Source: Alphaproteobacteria bacterium
GTDB taxonomy: Bacteria; Pseudomonadota; Alphaproteobacteria; DSM-16000; Inquilinaceae
Reading direction: 5' to 3'
Assembly (NCBI GenBank): GCA_029263555.1
Contig: JAJUFW010000065.1
Coordinates: 1-9,808 of the forward strand
DNA: 9,808 nucleotides
Made by a program: the position numbers and the translations under genes. This document shows, in pieces, positions 1 to 6,378 of the stretch (its first letter is position 1; the number at the start of each line of letters is the position of its first letter). The notes beneath the pieces are model-generated. The model was not told the DNA's origin. It saw nothing but the letters and a program-made list of their open reading frames with translations, and ran no database searches.

Positions 1-787
1 GATGTTCCAGCGTGAGTTCGCGATAGAACACGGCGCTGATAACGATGACGTATACGGCCGTCATCGCAGCCGCTTCCGTCGGTGTGAAGGCGCCGAACGT
101 CATGCCGGCGATCATCAGGGCGGGGGCAATGATGGCCGGCAACGCCGGAAGGAAGTCCCGCACCACCTCCAGGACCGTCGGCCGACGCTCGGCCCTGGGA
201 TGCTTGTGGATCGTCGCCACCACCAGGACCGTCAGCATCAGGAGCACGGTGCAGAGCACGGCGGGCATGATGCCCGCGACCAGGAGCTGGACGATCGAGA
301 CGCTGGTGACGGAGCCATAGACGATGAGGGGAATCGAGGGCGGGAAGATCGGACCCAGCGTGGCCGAGGCCGCCGTCACCGCCCCTGCGAAGGAGGCATC
401 GAAGCCGCGCTTCTTCATGGCCTCGATTTCGATACGCCCGAGCCCGCCGATATCGGCGAGGGCAGCCCCCGACATGCCCGAGAAGACGAGGCTGCCGAAG
501 ACGTTAACCTGCGCCAGCCCGCCCGGCACGCGGCCCACGAGAGTATAGGCAAAGCGGAAGATGCGGTCGGTGATGCCGGAAAGGTTCATCAGGTTTCCGA
601 CGAAGATGAACAGCGGCACCGCAACCAGCGGGAAGGAATCGAGCGCATAGGTTATGCGCTGGGAGAGCAGGCCGAACGGCAGACCCTCGATCAGGACGTA
701 AGCGATGGACGGCAGCAGGATGGCGTAGACCACCGGGAAGCCGAGCATGAACAGCGCCATGAAGGCGATGACGACCGCGAAACCCAT
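1..787 (-). CDS. dctM: TRAP transporter large permease subunit DctM, partial (C-terminus outside window)
   Basis: Large membrane subunit of a tripartite ATP-independent periplasmic (TRAP) transporter, which moves an organic acid or similar solute across the inner membrane using the sodium gradient. About 262 residues are visible; the family is usually about 425, so the C-terminal third lies beyond the window edge. The protein begins MGFAVVIAFMALFML, a hydrophobic first segment. Diagnostic DctM stretches follow: PLFIFVGNLMN, then GGLAQVNVFGSLVFSGMSG with the small-residue run GAALAD, then LGPIFPPSIPLIVYG. Several more hydrophobic segments follow. The chosen ATG lies 6 nt after the dctQ stop codon. 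Its own Shine-Dalgarno is weak, so translation is probably coupled to dctQ. It is the last visible gene of the regulator-dctP-dctQ-dctM operon. Family assignment is firm; the substrate cannot be read from the sequence. Confidence 0.95.
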   Translation of the reverse strand, partial: MGFAVVIAFMALFMLGFPVVYAILLPSIAYVLIEGLPFGLLSQRITYALDSFPLVAVPLFIFVGNLMNLSGITDRIFRFAYTLVGRVPGGLAQVNVFGSLVFSGMSGAALADIGGLGRIEIEAMKKRGFDASFAGAVTAASATLGPIFPPSIPLIVYGSVTSVSIVQLLVAGIMPAVLCTVLLMLTVLVVATIHKHPRAERRPTVLEVVRDFLPALPAIIAPALMIAGMTFGAFTPTEAAAMTAVYVIVISAVFYRELTLEH

Positions 788-793
788 GGGATG

Positions 794-1261
794 TCACACC
801 GCGATATTGGTGTCGGCCTGCGGCGGCTTGCGCAGGTGGATCAGGTGGACCAGTGCGGCCCCGGCCAAGCCGAGCAGCGTCGCACCCAGGAAGATCCAGA
901 ACGGTATGCCGAGCGTCGGCGTCGCGTTGGTCAGGTTCTTCGAGATGTTGGTCGCCGTGACATAGGCGATGAAGCCGGTCGCCAAGACGGCCGTGATCGA
1001 GATCGTCCGGTCCAGGATCCGGCGCAGCGTCGCCGGGAGCGCGGCCTTGAACTCGCCCATGACGATGTTCTCTCCCTTCTGCACCACCAGCGGATAGGAG
1101 CAGAAGATTAGGCAGATGAGCAGGAACCGCGTGAGTTCCTCCGCGCCGATGAAGGGCAGCACGAAGACCCCACGCATGACGACCTGCGCGGTCGGCACGA
1201 GCACCAGCCCGGCCATGATGACGACAACGAATGCGGTTAGGATGCGCTCTGCGATGCCCAT
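794..1261 (-). CDS. dctQ: TRAP transporter small permease subunit DctQ
   Basis: Small membrane subunit of the TRAP transporter, which associates with DctM. At 155 residues it has the usual DctQ length. Four hydrophobic segments are visible: around residues 7-30, 42-62 (FLLICLIFCSYPLVV), 86-106 and 120-141 (GIPFWIFLGATLLGLAGAAL). The typical DctQ features are GAEELTRFLLI after the first helix, and a basic/polar loop (QKGENIVMGEFKAALP) after the second. The start is supported by AAGGGA about 8 nt upstream. The gene sits 73 bp downstream of dctP, separated by a strong hairpin, and 6 nt short of the next gene dctM. DctQ sequences diverge strongly, so the call rests on topology, length and position between dctP and dctM. 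Confidence 0.93.
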   Translation of the reverse strand: MGIAERILTAFVVVIMAGLVLVPTAQVVMRGVFVLPFIGAEELTRFLLICLIFCSYPLVVQKGENIVMGEFKAALPATLRRILDRTISITAVLATGFIAYVTATNISKNLTNATPTLGIPFWIFLGATLLGLAGAALVHLIHLRKPPQADTNIAV

Positions 1262-1299
1262 TTGCTGGTCCCTTCGGCTGACCCGCGCGGCGCCAGGGC

Positions 1300-1327
1300 G
1301 CGGCCGGGGCGCGCACGCCCCGGCCGC
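1300..1327 (-). promoter_or_regulatory. 12-bp perfect intercistronic hairpin between dctP and dctQ
   Basis: The arms GCGGCCGGGGCG (1300-1311) and CGCCCCGGCCGC (1316-1327) are perfectly complementary around a 4-nt loop. The hairpin starts 8 nt after the dctP stop codon in the direction of transcription. No T-run follows it on the minus strand, so it is not a canonical intrinsic terminator. By analogy with other binding-protein transporters, it may protect the 3' end of the dctP message or partly attenuate read-through, so that the periplasmic protein is made in excess over the membrane subunits. The structure is seen directly; the role is inferred. Confidence 0.7.
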
Positions 1328-1334
1328 CGCCCCC

Positions 1335-2324
1335 CTACTTGATCGCCTGGATCTGCTCGATCAGCGGGGTGAAGTTCGGGAAGTCCTGCGCGATCTGCTT
1401 GTTGACGCTGGTGCGGAAGGCCTCGACATCCAGCCCGTCGGCCTCGGTGATAATCGTCATGCCGCGGCTCTTCAGCTCCTCGACAAGCTTCGCCTCGTCT
1501 TCCTCGGCCGCCCGAAGGGAGTTCTTGGCCTCCTCGTCGAGGACCTTGGTAATCGCCGCGCGCTCCTCCTCGGTCAGGCTCTGCCAGACCTCCTCGTTGA
1601 CGAACACCGCCAGCACCGCGCGCATGTGGCCCGTCATCGAGATGTGCGACTGCACCTCGTTGAGGTTGTTGGCCGCGATCATGGTGAGCGGGTTTTCCTG
1701 GCCGACGACCACGCCGGTCATCAGGGCGGTCGGCAGCTCGGCGACCTCGACCGGGGTCGGGATGGCGCCGAAGCCCTTCACCATCGAAACCCACAGCTCC
1801 AACGGCACGGCGCGGAACGGCTTGCCGGCAAGATCCGCCGGCGATTTCACCGGGAAGTTGGACGAGATCTGCCGGTCGCCGCGATAGATGCGGCCGATGA
1901 TGCGCACGCCTTGCTCGACGAGCTTCTCGTTGATGGCCTGCAGGGCCGGGGACGTCGCCGGATCGGTGGCCGCCAGCGCGTGCGCTCCGTCGCGGTAGAT
2001 GAACGGCGCGTTGAACACCGCCACCTCGGGCACCAGCCGGGCCAGCGACGCGAAGTCGTGATGGCCCATCGAGATGGAGCCCATCTTGATGCCGTCGACC
2101 ATCTCGGCGACGCCGCCAAGCTGGCTCGCCGGATAGACGGTCACCGTCACCTCGTTGTTGGTCGCGGCGGCGATGCCCTTGGCGGCAGCATCGGCGAAGA
2201 TCGTCTGGATGTCGCCCTCTGCGCCGACATGCGCGTAGCGCAGATTGGCGGCCAGGGCCGTCCCCGCTACGGAGAGCGCTATGGCGGCGCCGGTCAGGGC
2301 GCCGATGATGTTCCTGTGCAGCAT
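1335..2324 (-). CDS. dctP: TRAP transporter periplasmic solute-binding protein DctP
   Basis: Extracytoplasmic solute receptor (DctP/SBP family 7) that captures the substrate in the periplasm and delivers it to DctQM. Its 329 residues match the family. Residues 1-25 form a signal peptide with basic MLHR, a hydrophobic core and a likely cut after GTALA. Conserved DctP landmarks follow: RYAHVG at the mature N-terminus, GDRQISSN around 149-156, and GKPFRAVPLELW with R171, the position of the arginine that binds the substrate carboxylate in characterised members. The C-terminal signature is FGAIPTPVEVAELPTALMTG with GQENP at 209-212. GGGAGGA about 7 nt upstream supports the start. It lies 32 bp downstream of the FadR-type regulator in the same operon. 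The retained arginine suggests a carboxylate-bearing ligand, identity unknown. Confidence 0.95.
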   Translation of the reverse strand: MLHRNIIGALTGAAIALSVAGTALAANLRYAHVGAEGDIQTIFADAAAKGIAAATNNEVTVTVYPASQLGGVAEMVDGIKMGSISMGHHDFASLARLVPEVAVFNAPFIYRDGAHALAATDPATSPALQAINEKLVEQGVRIIGRIYRGDRQISSNFPVKSPADLAGKPFRAVPLELWVSMVKGFGAIPTPVEVAELPTALMTGVVVGQENPLTMIAANNLNEVQSHISMTGHMRAVLAVFVNEEVWQSLTEEERAAITKVLDEEAKNSLRAAEEDEAKLVEELKSRGMTIITEADGLDVEAFRTSVNKQIAQDFPNFTPLIEQIQAIK

Positions 2325-2356
2325 GCCGGTATCCTCCCTTTGCTCATGCTTGGTGC

Positions 2357-3088
2357 TTAGGTCCGGGGCCTTCGGGCGAAGGCCGAAATGAGACTGCGGC
2401 GGCGGAACTCGTCGCCGATGGCGAAGTGATCGCGGAGCTTGCGGTCGGCCGCGTCGGCGTCACGCTCAACGATCGACAGGAAGACCTCGCGGTGCGCCTC
2501 GACCAGGTAGTCGACGATGCCGGGCTCGGCGATCGTCACCTCGCGGCGCTGGACGTGGCTGCGGCGCAGCAGTTCGCCGATCGCGCCATAGAGCGTGGTC
2601 AGAGCCTCGCTGTGCCCCGCCTCGACGATCGCCTGATGGAATGCGAAGTCGGCCGCGCCGCCCTCGACTGGGTCGTGCAGCGTGTCCATGAGCCGGGTCA
2701 GGGTCGAGCCGATGCGCTTCAGGTCGCTCTCGGTGGCGCGCGCGCAGGCCAGGCGGATCGCCTGGCATTCGATGGCGATGCGCGCCTGCATCACGTCGTC
2801 GAGGATGTCGGGCTGCTGGGCGAGACTGAAGGTGAAGAAGTCGGAGAGAACGTTGATGTCGGCCTGGCGCACATAGGCGCCCTTTCCGTGACGGATATCG
2901 AGGAATCCGAGCATGGCGAGCGAGCGCAGCGCCTCGCGCAGCAGCGGCCGCGAAACCCCGAGCCGCAGCGACAACTCCCGTTCGCCCAGCAGGCGTTCGC
3001 CGGGCTTCAGAGAGCCGTCCAGAAGCGCGTTGCGGAAGAAGGCGAACACCTTCTCCGCGCCGGACAGGTTTTCGGCCTCGGCAAGCAT
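2357..3088 (-). CDS. FadR-subfamily GntR transcriptional regulator (FCD domain)
   Basis: Cytoplasmic DNA-binding regulator of 243 residues. The N-terminal winged helix-turn-helix spans about residues 10-75, with LKPGERLLGERELSLRLGVS followed by RPLLREALRSLAMLGFLDIRHGKGAYV. The C-terminal FCD ligand-binding domain (about 95-225) keeps the usual metal-site residues D147 and H151 (DFAFHQAI), H199 (EAHREV) and H221 (RDHF). It is the first gene of the operon with dctPQM, so it most likely senses the TRAP substrate or a metabolite of it and controls uptake. A GntR-type palindrome and promoter lie directly upstream. The start is not fully settled: the only good Shine-Dalgarno (GAGGGAG, 3103-3109) is 14 nt from the ATG but 5 nt from an in-frame CTG at 3095-3097, three codons earlier. 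Confidence 0.93.
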   Translation of the reverse strand: MLAEAENLSGAEKVFAFFRNALLDGSLKPGERLLGERELSLRLGVSRPLLREALRSLAMLGFLDIRHGKGAYVRQADINVLSDFFTFSLAQQPDILDDVMQARIAIECQAIRLACARATESDLKRIGSTLTRLMDTLHDPVEGGAADFAFHQAIVEAGHSEALTTLYGAIGELLRRSHVQRREVTIAEPGIVDYLVEAHREVFLSIVERDADAADRKLRDHFAIGDEFRRRSLISAFARRPRT

Positions 3089-3123
3089 CGTGGACAGGGC
3101 CGCTCCCTCTACTGGCCTTACAG

Positions 3124-3134
3124 TGGTCAGACCA
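3124..3134. promoter_or_regulatory. Probable GntR/FadR-type operator palindrome
   Basis: TGGTCAGACCA is a perfect 5-bp inverted repeat around one central base and fits the TNGTNNNACNA pattern typical of FadR-subfamily regulators. Outer bases CA and TG extend the symmetry, with one mismatch between. Its centre lies about 41 bp upstream of the regulator ATG and about 7 nt beyond the proposed -10 box, which places it on the likely transcription start. Binding there would block initiation, implying autorepression and control of dctPQM. The site is seen directly; the binding protein is inferred from position. Confidence 0.72.
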
Positions 3135-3135
3135 G

Positions 3136-3164
3136 TGTTTTCCAGAGCGGCCCCGCACTGTCAA
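3136..3164 (-). promoter_or_regulatory. Probable sigma-70-type promoter of the TRAP operon
   Basis: Reading the minus strand, a perfect TTGACA (3159-3164) is followed by a 17-nt spacer and AAAACA (3136-3141). The -35 box and spacing are ideal; the -10 box is a poor match, which is common when a promoter needs regulation or in high-GC alphaproteobacteria. It points towards the GntR/FCD regulator and the TRAP genes, and the palindrome at 3124-3134 sits immediately downstream. Confidence 0.5.
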
Positions 3165-3283
3165 TCGCAAAGTCGCCCGAGCCGTCGCGGAGGCGCGAGA
3201 GATCGATGCCCGAAATCGGGAATTCGTTTGCCCGAGACGGCCGGGGCGGTGCGGGCCGGCAGCCGTCGGATGCGGTCGCGGTC

Positions 3284-3805
3284 CTACTCGGCCGCGGTCA
3301 TGTATCGACCCTGGCCGTACAGCAGCGGCCGGCCCGGGGTGTGGGCCATGGCCTGCCGGATCGCGCCGCAGATGATGGAATGGCTACCGAACTCCATGAC
3401 ATCCGCCAGATCGCAGACCAGGACGGCAAGCGCCTTCCTCAGGCACGGCAGCCCGTCCGGCCCGACCTGCCATCGGTCGCTGCCGAACTTTCCGTCACCT
3501 TGCACGCCGAGGCGCCCGGCCAGGAGATCGGCTTCTTCCCGCTGGCTTTCCAGGAGGTAATTGACCGTGAATCGCCTGTTCTCGACGATCGCGTGACGGG
3601 CGGCGGACTGCCGATTGAGACATACGAGAAGCGAAGGGGGCGAATCCGAGAGGGAGCAGACGGCGGTCACCGTGCAGCCGGCCCGGTTTCCCGATTCTCC
3701 TGTGGCGACGATGGCGACGGAGGACACCGGATTGCGCATGATCGCCCGAAAGCGGTCTGCATCCACCGGCATGAACGCCCCGTTCTCGTTGGCGGTCACC
3801 GTCAT
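3284..3805 (-). CDS. Flavin reductase-like (FMN-binding split-barrel) domain protein
   Basis: A 173-residue single-domain flavin reductase of the type that uses NAD(P)H to reduce free FMN or FAD for a partner monooxygenase. The N-terminal part has FRAIMRNPVSSVAIVATG and GCTVTAVCSLSDSPPSLLVCLN at about 43-64, the flavin-phosphate-binding signature of the family. Later come FTVNYL (79-84), the FGSHSIICGAI strand (139-149) and the terminal LLYGQGRYM. Its start codon overlaps the stop of the upstream GntR/FCD regulator by 4 bp (ATGA), so the two are translationally coupled. No monooxygenase is visible in the window, so its oxygenase partner must be elsewhere or was lost in the nearby rearrangement. 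No T-rich terminator is evident between it and the TRAP promoter. Confidence 0.9.
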   Translation of the reverse strand: MTVTANENGAFMPVDADRFRAIMRNPVSSVAIVATGESGNRAGCTVTAVCSLSDSPPSLLVCLNRQSAARHAIVENRRFTVNYLLESQREEADLLAGRLGVQGDGKFGSDRWQVGPDGLPCLRKALAVLVCDLADVMEFGSHSIICGAIRQAMAHTPGRPLLYGQGRYMTAAE

Positions 3806-4515
3806 TTCTCCGCGTCCGTCTTCTTGCGGTCGTCCTTCGCCTTCAGATGCGCATTCGCAATCCGCAGCACCTCGTCGAAATGCTTGCGGACGATACGCTC
3901 GGCATCCTCGGCGTCCCTCTGGATCAGCGCGCTCGCCAGCTCCAGATGGTGGACCTGCAGCAGCGCGCTTTCCTCCGCTGTCGGGTGGATGTCGACCGCT
4001 GCGAAGGAATACTCGTAGAACTCCTCGATCAGATGCAGCAGCCGCCTGCTGCCCGACGCCCGGGCGATGGACAGGTGGAACGTCCGGTCATGGTCGTAGC
4101 GCTTCTTGTCGTCCATCTCGCCCTGCCGGGCGGCTTCGCGGCAACTCCGCAGGATCTGCGACAGCTCCTCGTCGGAGGCATTCTCGCAGGCAAGCCGCAC
4201 GGCCGCCCCCTCGAGCGCCTGCCGGATGACGAGAAGCTCCCCCAGCTTCTTGTCGACCTCGGCGACGGTGACCCCGCCATGGGCCTGGCGCAGGACAAGT
4301 CCTTCGCTTTCGAGACGCGATATCGCCTCGCGCACCGGCGTCCGGCTCACCGCGAGACGGCTCGAAAGCTGCGTTTCCACCATGCGCGTGCCGGGGGGAA
4401 TGCTGCCGGACAGGATGGCGCGGCGCAGTTCCCGATGGACGTGAAGAACAATGGGTTCCTTCTCAACCGCAGTCAGGTCGGAGCCGATGCCGTCCTTCGT
4501 CGTCGTTTCTGCCAT
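3802..4515 (-). CDS. GntR-family transcriptional regulator with FCD domain
   Basis: Regulator of 237 residues. The winged helix-turn-helix covers about residues 22-87, including LRRAILSGSIPPGTRMVETQ, LAVSRTPVREAISRLESEG and a wing at HGGVTVAEV. The FCD domain (about 92-220) carries the expected ligands D143 and H147 (HDRTFHLSI), H190 (VHHLEL) and H212 (RKHFDE). It is distinct from the FadR-type regulator at 2357-3088; the two share the fold but differ strongly in sequence. The reading frame stays open far upstream, but the ATG at 4515 is preferred because it lies 20 bp after the permease stop, has AAGGA just ahead, and the protein then starts like other family members. It sits between a PotC-like permease and the flavin reductase, so it probably controls that uptake/oxidation operon. 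Confidence 0.92.
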   Translation of the reverse strand: MAETTTKDGIGSDLTAVEKEPIVLHVHRELRRAILSGSIPPGTRMVETQLSSRLAVSRTPVREAISRLESEGLVLRQAHGGVTVAEVDKKLGELLVIRQALEGAAVRLACENASDEELSQILRSCREAARQGEMDDKKRYDHDRTFHLSIARASGSRRLLHLIEEFYEYSFAAVDIHPTAEESALLQVHHLELASALIQRDAEDAERIVRKHFDEVLRIANAHLKAKDDRKKTDAEK

Positions 4516-4535
4516 GATCCTTCGCTCTCTTATCC

Positions 4536-5333
4536 TTATTGCGGCCGCTTTAGCCTTTTCTGAGCCAGCGCCACAAGCCAGAGCCCCAGAACGGATACGA
4601 CCGTCATGAACGTCGAGACCGCGGCAATGGTCGGGTCGATCGTCTGTTGAACGTTCACCCAGATCTGCCGCGGAAGCGTCGGTTCCGTCAGCCGGGTCAG
4701 AAACAGGCTCAGGATGATGTCGTCGAACGACGCCACGAACGAAAAGAGAGCGCCGCCGAGAATGGCCGGCCGCAAATTGGGCAAGGTCACCAGCCAGACG
4801 GCTTTCAGGGGAGAGGCGCCGAGGCTGCGGGCAGCCCATTCCAGCCTTCTGTCGAAACTGTAGAGCGACGCCGTCACGATCATCACGACGTAGGGGATGG
4901 CGATGATGCTGTGGGCAACGACAAGGGCTCCCGTCGTGCCGAGGATGCGCAATCGAACGTAGAGGAAGTAAAGGCCGACCGCGATGATGATCTTCGGCAG
5001 GATCATCGGGCTCATTACCAGCATGCGCAACAGCGCCTTGCCCGGAAAACGGTAGCGGACCAGGGCGACGGAGATCGCGAAGCCGATTACGAGCGAAACG
5101 ACAGCGGTCAGGCCGGCGACGACGAAGCTCACCCGCGTGGCTCGCATCCACATCGCGTCGCCGAAATAGGCCTCGTACCAGCGCAGCGAAAATCCCGGCG
5201 GCGGAAATTCCAGCATTTCCGTGGGCGTAAACGACACCATGAAGATGATGAGAATCGGCGCGATCAGGACCGCAAGCACCGCGCAGGAAAAGATCGCGAG
5301 CGCCAGCCGTCCCGAAGAGATTCGAGCATTCAT
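4536..5333 (-). CDS. ABC transporter permease, PotC-like (spermidine/putrescine type)
   Basis: Inner-membrane permease of an ABC importer, about 265 residues, the normal PotC length. Six hydrophobic segments are visible, beginning with LALAIFSCAVLAVLIAPILI. The periplasmic loop FPPPGFSLRWYEAYFGD is a hallmark of the PotB/PotC group. The EAA coupling loop that contacts the ATPase reads EWAARSLGASPLKAVWLVTL followed by PNLRPAI. I chose the second ATG (5333): AGGAG lies 6 nt before it, whereas it directly abuts the first ATG at 5339. The stop codon of the PotB-like fragment lies only 10 bp upstream. Neither the ATPase nor the binding protein is in the window. Similar permeases carry polyamines, opines and other amine solutes, so the substrate remains open. 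Confidence 0.93.
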   Translation of the reverse strand: MNARISSGRLALAIFSCAVLAVLIAPILIIFMVSFTPTEMLEFPPPGFSLRWYEAYFGDAMWMRATRVSFVVAGLTAVVSLVIGFAISVALVRYRFPGKALLRMLVMSPMILPKIIIAVGLYFLYVRLRILGTTGALVVAHSIIAIPYVVMIVTASLYSFDRRLEWAARSLGASPLKAVWLVTLPNLRPAILGGALFSFVASFDDIILSLFLTRLTEPTLPRQIWVNVQQTIDPTIAAVSTFMTVVSVLGLWLVALAQKRLKRPQ

Positions 5334-5343
5334 TCCCATCTCC

Positions 5344-5835
5344 TCACTTGGCTCCGCCCCACAGGCGTTCGAAGTCGAGGAACCGGTTGGCCATAAGCTG
5401 CATGCTGCCGGTCACCAGAAGCAGGATGACGGAAAGCGCGGCTGCGAAGGTCCAGTCCATGGCTTCGTTGATCTGGATCGCGATCATGAGGGGCAAGGTC
5501 GTCTGTTCCGGGCCACCCAGCATCGCCGGCGTGATGTACATGCCGATCCCCAGCATGAAGACCATGTAGGACCCGGCCAGCACGCCTGGACGCGTAAGCG
5601 GCAGGAAGACATGGCGGAAGGCGGCCATCGGGCTTGCCCCGAGGTTGCGGGCGGCAAGGAGCAGGTTGCGGTCGATGCCGTTCATCACGCTGTAGAGGCT
5701 GAGGATCATGTAGGGCAGAAGGTAATAGGCCAGCGCGAACACGACGGCCGTGTTGGTGCCGATGAACGCCAGTGGCGTATCGATGAGCCCGAATTTGATG
5801 AGAGCGCTGTTCAGGATTCCATCGAGGAGAAGACC
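5344..5835 (-). pseudogene. ABC transporter permease, PotB-like, 5'-truncated fragment
   Basis: C-terminal part, about 164 residues, of a PotB-like permease; the family normally has about 280-300. Recognisable sequence begins at LLLDGILNSALIKFGLIDTP, which matches the mid-protein segment before the third or fourth membrane helix. It continues through TNTAVVFALAYYLLPYMILS, the EAA loop (LLLAARNLGASPMAAFRHVF), GSYMVFMLGIGMYITPAMLGG and a last helix near WTFAAALSVILLLVTG. The N-terminal helices are missing. Beyond about 5835 the frame stays open, but its translation is the antisense of an M20 peptidase and shows no membrane helices or likely start codon. It is upstream of and cotranscribed with the PotC-like gene. 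Without its N-terminus it should not form a working permease. Confidence 0.85.
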
Positions 5836-5850
5836 GGCCTCTGCCCGACC
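5815..5850. other. Head-to-head junction of two truncated genes
   Basis: Left of this point the minus strand encodes the C-terminal half of a PotB-like permease; right of it the plus strand encodes the C-terminal half of an M20 peptidase. Both lose their N-termini within the same few dozen bases, and neither missing half occurs in the window. The exact base cannot be fixed without full-length homologues. I see no transposase or obvious repeat at the junction. It could be an inversion or deletion breakpoint, or an assembly join. Confidence 0.75.
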
Positions 5851-6378
5851 ATAGAGATCAACGCAATCGAGGCGGGTTATTACGCCGCGGGCATGCGGAC
5901 CATCGTTCCGGGATCGGCCAGCGCCCGCCTGTCCTGCCGACTGGTGCCGGGCCAGGATCCGGATGCCGTCGCTGCCTTGCTGAAGGACTTTCTCCGGCGC
6001 GCGATACCCGAGCGGTTCCGGACCCGGATCACGGTCCTGCCCGGCCGGTCGCGCCCTTATCGCATTCCGACGGACGATCCCTTCCAGCAGCTTGCCGCCG
6101 CCGTGCTGACCGAAGTGGATGGAACGAAGCCGCGCTATTCCTATTCCGGGGGCAGCATTCCGATGCCCGGTGCTATCGCTTCGGCGCTCGGCGTCAACAC
6201 TATCCTCTTCGGTTTCGGTCTGCCCGACGAGAACATGCACGGTGTGGACGAATTCTGCCGCTTGAGCGATATCGAAAGAGGCATGGCGGCATGGAGGCTG
6301 CTTCTTCGCCGCGCGGGCGCCATGATGCCGTTGCCCCATGTTCAAGGCCCGGATGACCAGGGACGGTCTTTGAGATGA
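5836..6378 (+). pseudogene. M20-family metallopeptidase, 5'-truncated fragment
   Basis: C-terminal part, about 180 residues, of an M20 zinc peptidase/amidohydrolase; complete members have about 400-470. The fragment starts near LCPTIEINAIEAGY, the beginning of the M20 dimerisation domain, and continues with RTIVPGSASARLSCRLVPGQ and DPDAV, the most recognisable M20 stretch. The returning catalytic lobe has SYSGGSIPMPGAIASALGVN, then FGFGLPDENMHGVDEF with the late metal-ligand histidine. The N-terminal catalytic lobe, with the other zinc ligands and the catalytic glutamate, is absent, so it is expected to be inactive. The frame is open upstream of 5836, but that translation is antisense to the permease genes. 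Its stop overlaps the start of the amidotransferase gene by 4 bp (ATGA), indicating an original operon. Confidence 0.87.

Noticed and set aside
2..1111. Long plus-strand open frame across the dctM/dctQ region
   Set aside because: Its translation is rich in R, D, H, E and G with no motifs, and it is antisense to clear membrane-protein genes; a high-GC shadow frame.
3209..3220. CCCGA/TCGGG inverted repeat downstream of the flavin reductase as a terminator
   Set aside because: The stem is only 5 bp with a 2-nt loop and no T-run; too weak to call.
2426..4018. 530-codon plus-strand open frame
   Set aside because: It runs antisense through three unrelated genes and the promoter region, with no domain; a GC-bias artefact.
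4516..5151. Minus-strand frame extending the GntR regulator upstream
   Set aside because: This part overlaps the PotC-like permease in another frame and lacks motifs; the regulator starts at 4515.
5221..5814. Plus-strand frame continuous with the M20 fragment, which might look like its N-terminus
   Set aside because: The translation is antisense to two permease genes and has no M20 catalytic motifs, so it is not the missing half.
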